A stretch of DNA of 5,501 nt from Eubacteriales bacterium (GCA_028691625.1 JAQUYZ010000146.1:1-5501), one strand, 5' to 3'. Shown: positions 1 to 5,501, counted from the stretch's first letter. The notes: generated by a model not told the origin, from the letters alone. A program made the numbers and translations.

Positions 1-926
1 ATATAGGCATCCGGCGCGATCTGAAACCGCTGCATGTGACTGCAACCCTTGATGCATAAATCACATTGACATTTCAGGCATCTGCCGGATTCCACCCCTT
101 CATCGTCCTTGTATCGCAACGGGGTATCGAAGACCCCCTCTCTTTCTCTTGAAGCGGTAAGGGAGACCTTGCCGATGTAGCGGTCAATTGATATTGCGGC
201 TCTTCTCCCCGTGCTGACGGAATGGATCACGGAATCATTTCCGTTGATCAGCCTGCCTCCGGCAAATATGGAGGAAGCTCCCACCTGAAAGGTATCCGGG
301 TCCGTGTGGATTTCCGTCTCCCATTCTCCGGTGCCAAGATAAACCGCATCGTAGTCCCCGGTGATTTCATCCAGGGTCTTTGCATCGAGCTTCGTATCCA
401 ATTCCACCCGGATTCCGTTTTTTTCGATCACCCGGAGTTGTTCCAGAATGGCTTCTCGCTTCAGGACAACCCCTTCGTAGTTCCAAATCCGTCCGCCGAT
501 CTGATTCCCTTTTTCATAGATTACAACCTGATAACCCTTTTTATCCAGGTCACAGGCTGCCGTCAGCCCGCTTAGGCCTGCCCCGGCGACAGCTACTCGT
601 CCTCTGTTCTTCGGAACGGGTATGCTCTTTTTCGGAGGCGTATATCCAAGAGCAATCACGGTCTTTTCCAGTTCCGATATGCCAACAGCTTCTCCGGCCT
701 TTTGTCTGACACAGCTGTTTTGACAAGGGTGGTCGCAGATCATTCCGATGATACCGGCAAAGGGAATCCTCTTTTCCATCAGCTTATAAGCCTTTGAAAA
801 GTCCCCTTTCTCGATTTCCTTCACGAAGGAAATTACATCCAGATGAACGGGACAGGCCGCCATGCATGCGGGTGGTTCATCGTGTATACACCTGTCACCG
901 ATTTCCAATATCCGATCCAGATCCAT
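1..926 (-). CDS. FAD-dependent iron-sulfur oxidoreductase, GltD-like, partial (C-terminus outside window)
   Basis: 308 codons are visible before the gene runs off the left edge. Residues 10-90 form a GltD/dihydropyrimidine-dehydrogenase-type iron-sulfur domain: C13, C21, C25 (followed by Pro), then C64, C68 and C72 in the ICDHPCQNSC segment. Residues 111-139 are an FAD-binding Rossmann motif (GAGLSG at 115-120, acidic E138), followed by GGRI at 144-147, the LGTG strand at 197-200 and the second FAD motif FAGG at 221-224. Only about 20 residues separate LGTG from FAGG, so the NAD(P)-binding domain that GltD carries there is essentially missing. A further cysteine cluster, C283-x2-C-x-C-x2-C-x3-C295, probably holds another iron-sulfur centre. 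The start ATG at 926 follows an AGGGGG ribosome site. It lies 112 bp downstream of the aldehyde oxidoreductase on the same strand, so I infer it accepts electrons from that enzyme and passes them to ferredoxin or another carrier. The family call is firm; the partner and acceptor are inference. Confidence 0.85.
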   Translation of the reverse strand, partial: MDLDRILEIGDRCIHDEPPACMAACPVHLDVISFVKEIEKGDFSKAYKLMEKRIPFAGIIGMICDHPCQNSCVRQKAGEAVGISELEKTVIALGYTPPKKSIPVPKNRGRVAVAGAGLSGLTAACDLDKKGYQVVIYEKGNQIGGRIWNYEGVVLKREAILEQLRVIEKNGIRVELDTKLDAKTLDEITGDYDAVYLGTGEWETEIHTDPDTFQVGASSIFAGGRLINGNDSVIHSVSTGRRAAISIDRYIGKVSLTASREREGVFDTPLRYKDDEGVESGRCLKCQCDLCIKGCSHMQRFQIAPDAY

Positions 927-933
927 TTTATTT

Positions 934-939
934 CCCCCT
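934..939 (-). promoter_or_regulatory. Ribosome binding site of the FAD oxidoreductase gene
   Basis: AGGGGG lies seven bases before the ATG at 926. It is G-rich and weaker than the AAGGAGGG of the upstream gene. No other in-frame start codon with a better site is visible between the stem-loop and this ATG, so it decides the start. Confidence 0.6.
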
Positions 940-958
940 GTCGCAAAAACTGCAATCG

Positions 959-993
959 GGAGCCCTGTCTGCCCAAGGGCAGGCAAAGGCTCC
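959..993 (-). other. Intercistronic stem-loop between the aldehyde oxidoreductase and flavoprotein genes
   Basis: Outer arms GGAGCC (959-964) and GGCTCC (988-993) pair over six bases. Inside, positions 967-973 pair with 978-984 (CTGCC with GGCAG plus a G-T and a G-C pair) around a CAAG loop, with a small internal mismatch between the two stems. In the direction of transcription (minus strand) the hairpin is followed by about ten mixed bases and then only five T, so it is not a clean intrinsic terminator. It could set the ratio of the two proteins by partial termination or by protecting the upstream mRNA from 3' decay. The structure is seen; its role is inferred. Confidence 0.6.
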
Positions 994-1038
994 TCTTTTC
1001 GATTTATTACTCCCTTACAAACTCCGGCTTCCCCTGTT

Positions 1039-3762
1039 TTAAAGCACTTTCAAGCCGTCCAGCACCTTTTCCGGATATGCCGGCAATCTGCTGATGCGCA
1101 CACCGCATGCATTGTAAATTGCATTGTTGATTGCCGCATGAGGCGCAGACAACGGCATTTCTCCAACACCGGCTGCCCCGTGAGGGCCATTGGGCCTCGG
1201 CGTTTCCTGATGGATGATAACCATATCGTCCGGCGCATCCATAAGCTTCGGGAAGCCGCACCCCGTCAAGGTCGTATGTTTCTTCAGATCTTCAAAATCT
1301 TCGCTCAGCGCCAGTCCGATTCCCTGAACCAGACCGCCGTAAATCTGTCCTTCCAGAACCAGCTTATTGACAATCGTTCCGCAGTCCGACACCATCGTGA
1401 GCTTTTCCACCGTTGTCTTTCCTGATTTCGTATCCACCGCCACCTCCGCCAGAAGGACACCATACATATAGGCAGAGAACGGATCGCCCTGTCCGGTCGT
1501 CACATCACAGGCAGTATTCGGCGCTGACCATTTCCCTTCATATCTGAGAGGCAGGCCTTCGGCAATCATCTCGTCATAGGTTCTGTATCCCCCGCTGCCT
1601 TTCTTCATGGCGGCCAACAGGTTCTGACAACCGGCCTTTATGGCATTGCCTGTCACCACGTTCTGGCGGCTTCCGCCGGATGGTCCGCTGTTTGGTGTGA
1701 ATTCCATATCGTTCTTGACCAGCTTGATCTGCTCCGGTGTGATTCCCAAAGGTCTCAGATTCTCATAGGCATGAGCCAGAGATCCCATATCCGCTCCTTG
1801 ACCGTGATCCTCCCAGGTATCTCCCAGTGTCACTCCGTCCGGGGTCAGTTCAACCCATATCTCAGACGAATCTGCTCCGTCAAGGCCGCAGCCGTACATA
1901 TTCAACGATACGCCCACGCCGTATTTGACATTCCCTCCCTGTGCATTTTTTGCTTTGACTCTTTCTTTTGCTTCCCGGTACAGCGGTCTCATGGTATCGA
2001 TTGCCTTCGGGAAGGCAATCACATCGGGGGCACAGCCTGTCGGCGTGGTGGAGCCCTCTCTATAAACGTTCTTGTATCTGAATTCAAGGGGATCAATTCC
2101 AATCTTTTCCGCCATCATATCGATCAGCGTTTCTGAGGCAAACAGGCTTTGCGGTGATCCGTATGATCGGAAGGCCGAGCCCCAGGCATGATTGGTACAT
2201 ACCGTTCTGCCTTCTCCTCTGCTGTTGGGGATATCATAGCCGGCCCCGATAAACTGGGTACCTCTCATCGTAACCAGATCCCCGAACTCGCAGTAGGGTC
2301 CGTGATCGACGGTCCAGTCTGTTTCCATTGCCTGCAGCTTGCCGTCCTTGTCTGCTCCATATTTCAGGTGTACAAAGAACGGAGACCGTTTCCCCGTATA
2401 GGTGATTTGCTGATACATGTTGAATTCTAGGAACACCGGTCTTTGTGAAACCAATGCCGCCACGCCCAGCAGCGCCTCATTTGTCGGACTGAATTTATAC
2501 CCGAAGGTGGAGCCTGCAGGATTCTGTACCAGAACATATTTGTCCGGGGCAATTCCGATGCCTTCCGCTGTCATCAAGTGATGGAAGTGCATGGCAATAC
2601 TCTTGGAATGAACGATGAGCTTCCCGTTTTCATCCATATAAGCAAAGCCCACATCCGGTTCAAGTACAAGATGCGGCTGTCTTCCGACGTAGAAATCACC
2701 TTCTATGACGTAGGGCAGGCTTTCCATCAATGGTTTGGTATCCGCTCCCTTGACGCGCTGGGTTTCATAGTATACGTTCGGCGTTCCCGGATGAATTTCC
2801 ACCGCGTCCTCAGCCATTGCTGCTGGTGCGCTCATATAAGCCGGCAGCTCTTCCAGTTCGACCTTGACCTTTTTTGCCGCTTCCTCTGCCTGGGTCGGCG
2901 TATCCGCCAGTACCATGGCCAGCGCGTCACCATACTGGAAAACCTTCTTATCATTCAGAATCGGCCGCTCCTTGCCATCCCCTTTGTTCGTGGGGAATGC
3001 CAATCCGTTGATTCTGTTCGTGCCCGGGACATCCTTGTATGTGATCACCTTGAAAACGCCCGGCATTTTTTCCGCTTCCGCAGTGTCGATGGAAATGATA
3101 TTGGCATGGGAGACCTCCGCCTGTACCAGCTTGATATGTAAGGTATTTTCCGGAAGCTTCAGACCAAGATCCGCGCCAAAATCCCATGTTCCCGTTACCT
3201 TTGCCATAGCGGATGGTCTTGGGTACGGTGTTCCCAATATGCTGTCGCCCTCCTTCAGCCGGAACCACAAATCTTCTTTTTTGATTTCTCCTCTGATCAG
3301 TCTGGCTGCATCTATGACGGCATCTACCAGCGGCTTATATCCTGTGCATCTGCATAAATTATTGTTTTTCTGAAACCACTCTCTGACCTCCTGCCGTGTG
3401 GGGTTTTGATTTTGATCCAGAAGAACCTTAGCCGAGACGATGAAGCCCGGCGTACAAAATCCACATTGTGCTCCTCCGTGCACGATCCATGCGAGCTGAA
3501 GCGGATGCAGATTTTCCTGGGTGCCAACGCCTTCAATCGTAATAATCTGTGACTCATCCGGAACCTTCTTCATTTTTACGATACAGGATCTAACCACATT
3601 TCCGTTCATAATGACCGAGCAGGAACCGCATTCTCCTTTCCCGCAGCCCACTTTTGTGCCGGTCAAGCACAATTGCTTTCTCAACAGCTGCGCCAAGGTG
3701 GCTTCCGGATCGACAACGACCGTTCTGTTCACGCCATTGATCGTCAGTTTCTTCTTGAGCAT
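1039..3762 (-). CDS. mop: Molybdopterin-dependent aldehyde oxidoreductase (MOP type), complete
   Basis: 907 residues, the same length I recall for Desulfovibrio gigas MOP, and recognisably similar to it end to end. It oxidises aldehydes to carboxylic acids at a molybdopterin cofactor and passes electrons through two [2Fe-2S] centres. The plant-type ferredoxin domain has C40, C45, C48 and C60; the helical second domain has C100, C103, C137 and C139, the same numbering as D. gigas. The molybdenum domains follow: FGYKFSP at 420-426, GSAFRSYG at 528-535 (R532), GQGADMG at 654-660, GGSRQ at 696-700 and the catalytic glutamate E868 in GVGEMP. No FAD domain is present, unlike xanthine dehydrogenases, so an external acceptor is needed; the flavoprotein gene just downstream is the obvious candidate. 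No signal peptide is apparent, so it is probably cytoplasmic. The start ATG at 3762 has a strong ribosome site. Transcription is probably sigma-54 dependent. The enzyme class is firm; the physiological aldehyde is unknown. Confidence 0.95.
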   Translation of the reverse strand: MLKKKLTINGVNRTVVVDPEATLAQLLRKQLCLTGTKVGCGKGECGSCSVIMNGNVVRSCIVKMKKVPDESQIITIEGVGTQENLHPLQLAWIVHGGAQCGFCTPGFIVSAKVLLDQNQNPTRQEVREWFQKNNNLCRCTGYKPLVDAVIDAARLIRGEIKKEDLWFRLKEGDSILGTPYPRPSAMAKVTGTWDFGADLGLKLPENTLHIKLVQAEVSHANIISIDTAEAEKMPGVFKVITYKDVPGTNRINGLAFPTNKGDGKERPILNDKKVFQYGDALAMVLADTPTQAEEAAKKVKVELEELPAYMSAPAAMAEDAVEIHPGTPNVYYETQRVKGADTKPLMESLPYVIEGDFYVGRQPHLVLEPDVGFAYMDENGKLIVHSKSIAMHFHHLMTAEGIGIAPDKYVLVQNPAGSTFGYKFSPTNEALLGVAALVSQRPVFLEFNMYQQITYTGKRSPFFVHLKYGADKDGKLQAMETDWTVDHGPYCEFGDLVTMRGTQFIGAGYDIPNSRGEGRTVCTNHAWGSAFRSYGSPQSLFASETLIDMMAEKIGIDPLEFRYKNVYREGSTTPTGCAPDVIAFPKAIDTMRPLYREAKERVKAKNAQGGNVKYGVGVSLNMYGCGLDGADSSEIWVELTPDGVTLGDTWEDHGQGADMGSLAHAYENLRPLGITPEQIKLVKNDMEFTPNSGPSGGSRQNVVTGNAIKAGCQNLLAAMKKGSGGYRTYDEMIAEGLPLRYEGKWSAPNTACDVTTGQGDPFSAYMYGVLLAEVAVDTKSGKTTVEKLTMVSDCGTIVNKLVLEGQIYGGLVQGIGLALSEDFEDLKKHTTLTGCGFPKLMDAPDDMVIIHQETPRPNGPHGAAGVGEMPLSAPHAAINNAIYNACGVRISRLPAYPEKVLDGLKVL

Positions 3763-3768
3763 TTTATT

Positions 3769-3776
3769 CCCTCCTT
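3769..3776 (-). promoter_or_regulatory. Ribosome binding site of the aldehyde oxidoreductase gene
   Basis: AAGGAGGG on the minus strand, six bases before the ATG at 3762. It is a near-perfect Shine-Dalgarno match and fixes the start codon, which also agrees with the length and N-terminus of the MOP family. Confidence 0.85.
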
Positions 3777-3828
3777 ATAAATATATTATTGCCACTAGAT
3801 ATTTTTGAATATTCTAATAATAGATTGT

Positions 3829-3843
3829 GCAATTAATATGCCA
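3829..3843 (-). promoter_or_regulatory. Sigma-54 (-24/-12) promoter of the aldehyde oxidoreductase unit
   Basis: The minus strand reads TGGCATATTAATTGC followed by A. The family consensus is TGGCACG-N4-TTGCW; this site matches TGGCA and TTGCA, and the invariant GG and GC are exactly 10 bases apart. The predicted transcription start is near 3817, giving a leader of about 55 nt. No good sigma-70/A promoter is visible in front of this gene. Sigma-54 promoters need an ATP-driven activator bound upstream, and two suitable dyads sit at the expected distance. The activator gene is not in the window. Confidence 0.75.
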
Positions 3844-3895
3844 GAACAAAAATCGTGTAATTATAGCCCATGTTAAGAGTTTGCGTTTCCATTTG

Positions 3896-3912
3896 TGTTC
3901 GTATTTTGAGCA
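3896..3912. promoter_or_regulatory. Putative activator-binding dyad, proximal site
   Basis: TGTTC, seven bases, GAGCA: a 17-bp imperfect palindrome (four of five half-site positions symmetric) centred at 3904, about 87 bp upstream of the predicted sigma-54 start. It shares the pattern TGYTC-N7-GARCA with the second dyad and is its mirror image. Position and symmetry suit an enhancer site for a sigma-54 activator; the protein is unknown. Confidence 0.6.
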
Positions 3913-3927
3913 ACAATTCTGCCGTAT

Positions 3928-3944
3928 TGCTCATTATTCGAACA
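3928..3944. promoter_or_regulatory. Putative activator-binding dyad, distal site
   Basis: TGCTC, seven bases, GAACA: a second 17-bp dyad of the same TGYTC-N7-GARCA form, centred at 3936. That is about 119 bp upstream of the predicted sigma-54 start and 32 bp (about three helical turns) from the proximal dyad. Flanking T and A extend the symmetry to 19 bp. Together the two sites form a larger inverted repeat (3896-3913 with 3927-3944, 15 of 18 positions matching) centred at 3920. Confidence 0.6.
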
Positions 3945-3971
3945 ACAGATTTCCGAATCGTATTATTTTTT

Positions 3972-3996
3972 ACCAACGATAGCTTCACCAACGATA
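3972..3996. repeat. 10-bp direct repeat upstream of the sugar-operon promoter
   Basis: ACCAACGATA occurs at 3972-3981 and again at 3987-3996, a period of 15 bp. The second copy ends 9 bp before the -35 box at 4006, a common place for an activator or repressor of the sugar genes. It also lies 155-180 bp upstream of the predicted sigma-54 start, so it could serve either direction. No known operator was recognised. Confidence 0.5.
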
Positions 3997-4005
3997 CTTA
4001 CACAG

Positions 4006-4034
4006 TTGTCCGAACTCTTGTTACGTTGTATAAT
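4006..4034 (+). promoter_or_regulatory. Sigma-70/A-type promoter of the isomerase-fructokinase operon
   Basis: The -35 box TTGTCC (4006-4011, four of six consensus bases) and a perfect -10 box TATAAT (4029-4034) are separated by the optimal 17 bases. Transcription would start near 4041, about 28 nt before the isomerase ATG. The promoter looks intact although both genes behind it are damaged. Confidence 0.75.
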
Positions 4035-4050
4035 TTAGACATATTAACAC

Positions 4051-4060
4051 AAGGGAAGTG
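4051..4060 (+). promoter_or_regulatory. Ribosome binding site of the isomerase remnant
   Basis: AAGGGAAGTG followed by ATC resembles the extended anti-Shine-Dalgarno complement AAGGAGGTGATC and lies eight bases before the ATG at 4069. It supports that start and suggests the remnant can still be translated. Confidence 0.6.
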
Positions 4061-4068
4061 ATCAACAA

Positions 4069-4365
4069 ATGAAACGTTCTGCGATCAATCTACTCATAAA
4101 AGAAACCATTGCCTGGCTTGAGGAGAGACAGGTCGCTCTTCCGCCTTTTGCTTACTGGACTCCTGCCGAATGGGCCGAAAAGGGACACGAATATGATGAA
4201 ATTCGTGAAAATATGCTTGGCTGGGATGTAACGGATTACGGGCGGGGAGATTTTGATGACCATATAGATAATCGTTTTCACGAAACACAAGAACGGTTCA
4301 CTTCCATTGAAGAAGACGAACCGGCAGCATATCTGCTCTGCAATGAGTATCCGGAGGCAAGATAG
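4069..4365 (+). pseudogene. D-lyxose/D-mannose isomerase remnant with in-frame internal deletion
   Basis: The open frame is 98 codons, whereas the relative I recall (E. coli D-lyxose isomerase) is about 227. Residues 1-63 match the family N-terminus: MKRSAIN, LPPFAYW at 24-30, and LGWDVT near 50-55 followed by GRGDFD. Residues 63-98 match the extreme C-terminus: DDHIDNRF, EEDEPA and LCNEYP. The central cupin barrel, about 130 residues containing the metal-binding histidines and glutamate, is absent. The join lies at codons 62-65 (4252-4263), where the N-terminal GDFD and the C-terminal NDDH motifs merge. The frame is kept, so a short protein may be made, but it cannot be an active isomerase. 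Intact enzymes interconvert D-lyxose and D-xylulose, and D-mannose and D-fructose; the fructokinase remnant two bases downstream fits the mannose-to-fructose role. A new function for the short protein cannot be excluded but nothing suggests one. Confidence 0.85.
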
Positions 4366-4367
4366 TA

Positions 4368-5320
4368 ATGTGTGATATTACTGCATTCGGTGAGCTTTTA
4401 ATCGATTACACCCCTGCGGGGAAATCCCCTGCAGGCATGGATCTATTTGAGCAGAATCCCGGCGGTGCACCGGCCAATGTTCTTGCGTGTGCATCAAAAC
4501 TCGGACAAAAGACCGCATTTCTCGGAAAAATCGGTACGGATCTGCAGGGTGAGTTTTTGAGAAAAACACTGCAGGCTGCAAACATCAATACAGACGGTCT
4601 GATTAGTGATGAAAACTATTTTACCACCCTTGCCTTTGTCAGTCTTTTGGAAAACGGGGAACGAAGCATTTCCTTTGCGCGAAAGCCCGGCGCAGATACA
4701 AAAATCTCCAGTGAGGATGTCAATCCATCGATCATCCAAAACAGCAGGATCTTTCATTTCGGCTCCTTGTCCTTAACGGACAGCCCTGCAAGAGAAACGA
4801 CTTATTTTGCCCTAGAAGAAGCAAAAAAGCAAATTGTATCATATCCTATGATCCCAATTACAGACCTCTTCTTTGGAAAAGCAAGGAGCTGGCAAAGGAA
4901 CAGATGCGTGCTGTACTGCCTTATGTGGACATCATCAAATTGTCCGATGAGGAGACGAAGCTGCTTACGGGCCATGGAGATCCCCAGACAGCTGGAAAGC
5001 ATTTAGTCGACAACGGAGTCTCGATCGCCGCTGTAACCTTGGGGCAATCTGGTGTGCTGATCGCGACAAAGGACGGATGTGAGACAGTTCCCGGTTTTTC
5101 GGTCGATGCAATTGACACAACCGGAGCAGGCGACGCATTTTGGGGTGCTTTCCTGTATTCCATCGGGGAACTTGACGAAACGGTAGGAGATATCAAATTT
5201 TCAAAGGTATTGGAAATTGCAAAATTTGCAAATGCTGCTGCAGCACTTTGCATTACGAAGAGGGGTGCAATCCCTGCAATGCCGCAGCCGGATGATATCG
5301 CAAAGCTACTGAACGGGTAA
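4368..5320 (+). pseudogene. scrK: Fructokinase (PfkB family), disrupted by a 5-bp frameshift
   Basis: This would phosphorylate fructose to fructose 6-phosphate with ATP. The first frame (4368-4844, 159 codons) holds the N-terminal half with the PfkB signature GGAPANVLACASKLG and the GKIGTDLQG loop. The second frame (4850-5320) holds the rest: DPNYRPLLW, KLSDEE, and the ATP/catalytic motif DTTGAGDAFWGAF. At 4845-4849 the bases CCTAT interrupt what should read SYDPNY; removing them joins the halves into a 315-codon gene, the usual length. Read as it stands, the first frame ends at 5006 after about 53 nonsense residues and lacks the catalytic aspartate. An internal ATG at 4904 opens the second frame but gives only the C-terminal half. 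A GGAGG site at 4353-4357, inside the end of the isomerase remnant, serves the ATG at 4368, so the two genes were one operon. A sequencing error is possible, but the lesion next door argues for real decay. Confidence 0.85.
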
Positions 5321-5354
5321 TCCATCAATTGAACATGCAAAAGAGCAACTCATC

Positions 5355-5501
5355 CTAGGTTAAAACTTGATCCACAAAAGCCTTGGCGATGTCGGGATCA
5401 AACTGGGTTCCGGAATACTTTTGTATTTCCCGAATCGCTTCTTCCTTGCTCAAGCCTCTTCGATAGGCTCGATCTGATGTCATTGCATCATAAGAATCCG
5501 C
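5355..5501 (-). CDS. HD-GYP domain protein, C-terminal fragment (probable c-di-GMP phosphodiesterase)
   Basis: Only the last 48 codons and the TAG stop (5355-5357) are in the window. The segment DSYDAMTSDRAYR (residues 2-14), then LSKEEAI and SGTQFDP, is the characteristic end of HD-GYP domains, which hydrolyse cyclic di-GMP. The catalytic HD and GYP residues lie upstream, outside the window, so activity cannot be judged, nor which sensor domain is attached. Many HD-GYP proteins read RPYR where this one has RAYR, a mild variation. The gene converges on the fructokinase remnant with 34 bp between the stop codons; I see no clear terminator hairpin there. Confidence 0.85.
   Translation of the reverse strand, partial: ADSYDAMTSDRAYRRGLSKEEAIREIQKYSGTQFDPDIAKAFVDQVLT

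Larger units (their letters stand above)
3763..4068. other. Divergent intergenic control region
   Basis: This 306-bp, AT-rich interval separates the leftward aldehyde oxidoreductase unit from the rightward sugar operon. It contains no convincing gene. From left to right it holds the oxidoreductase ribosome site, a roughly 55-nt leader, a sigma-54 promoter, two 17-bp dyads, a 10-bp direct repeat and a sigma-70/A-type promoter for the sugar genes. Each is listed separately. A 63-codon open frame at 3870-4061 lacks a ribosome site and resembles nothing. Confidence 0.8.

Noticed and set aside
2578..3141. Long plus-strand open frames opposite the aldehyde oxidoreductase, for example 187 codons here and at 862-1425
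   Set aside because: They are antisense shadows of a strongly conserved 907-codon gene, with no ribosome sites and no family resemblance.
3860..3865. TATAAT on the minus strand upstream of the aldehyde oxidoreductase, a possible sigma-70/A -10 box
   Set aside because: No acceptable -35 box lies 16-18 bases upstream (AAACGC or similar) and there is no TG extension. The sigma-54 site nearer the gene is a much better match.
3870..4061. 63-codon plus-strand open frame in the intergenic region
   Set aside because: No ribosome site, no recognisable motif, and it spans the promoter and repeat elements. Its internal peptide repeat only reflects the ACCAACGATA direct repeat.
5321..5354. Bidirectional terminator between the fructokinase remnant and the HD-GYP gene
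   Set aside because: The 34 bp contain only a 3-bp GAG/CTC pairing and no stable hairpin with a T-tract.
5367..5401. Inverted repeat TTGATCC / GGATCAA near the end of the HD-GYP gene
   Set aside because: It lies within coding sequence encoding conserved residues (FDPD and VDQV), has a 21-base loop and no T-tract, so it is probably coincidental.
1..5501. CRISPR arrays, tRNA or rRNA genes, insertion-sequence ends, selenocysteine codons
   Set aside because: No repeat-spacer pattern, cloverleaf, rRNA sequence, transposase or terminal repeats were seen, and the oxidoreductase frames read through without in-frame UGA.

Overview
The window looks like chromosomal DNA of an anaerobic, moderate-GC Gram-positive bacterium, most likely a clostridium-type member of the Bacillota. 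This rests on purine-rich Shine-Dalgarno sites (AAGGAGGG, GGAGG), a Desulfovibrio-type molybdenum aldehyde oxidoreductase, an iron-sulfur flavoprotein partner and an HD-GYP signalling protein. The taxonomic call is inference; there is no rRNA or other marker.

Left part (1-3762, minus strand): a two-gene unit read leftwards. The first gene (1039-3762) encodes a complete 907-residue molybdopterin aldehyde oxidoreductase of the Desulfovibrio gigas MOP type, with two [2Fe-2S] centres and an intact catalytic glutamate but no FAD domain. A 112-bp gap with a strong stem-loop separates it from a flavoprotein (926 to beyond position 1) that has a GltD-like iron-sulfur N-terminus and an FAD fold, yet almost no NAD(P)-binding domain. 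Together they look like an aldehyde-oxidising enzyme and its electron acceptor.

Intergenic control region (3763-4068): this is the most interesting stretch. On the minus strand, upstream of the oxidoreductase, is a near-consensus sigma-54 (-24/-12) promoter, TGGCA-N6-TTGC, with the GG and GC exactly 10 bases apart. About 87 and 119 bp upstream of the predicted start site lie two 17-bp dyads of the form TGYTC-N7-GARCA. Their centres are 32 bp apart, about three helical turns, as expected for an enhancer bound by a sigma-54 activator. On the plus strand there is a sigma-70/A-type promoter (TTGTCC-17-TATAAT), preceded by a 10-bp direct repeat.

Right part (4069-5320, plus strand): a two-gene sugar operon in which both genes are broken. 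The first is a D-lyxose/D-mannose isomerase that has lost its whole central metal-binding cupin by an in-frame deletion. The second is a PfkB-family fructokinase with a 5-bp frameshifting insertion; removing those five bases restores a 315-codon gene. The intact pair would plausibly have converted D-mannose to fructose and then to fructose 6-phosphate. The promoter and ribosome sites still look good, so the decay may be recent.

Far right (5355-5501, minus strand): the last 48 codons of an HD-GYP domain protein (probable cyclic-di-GMP phosphodiesterase), convergent with the fructokinase remnant.
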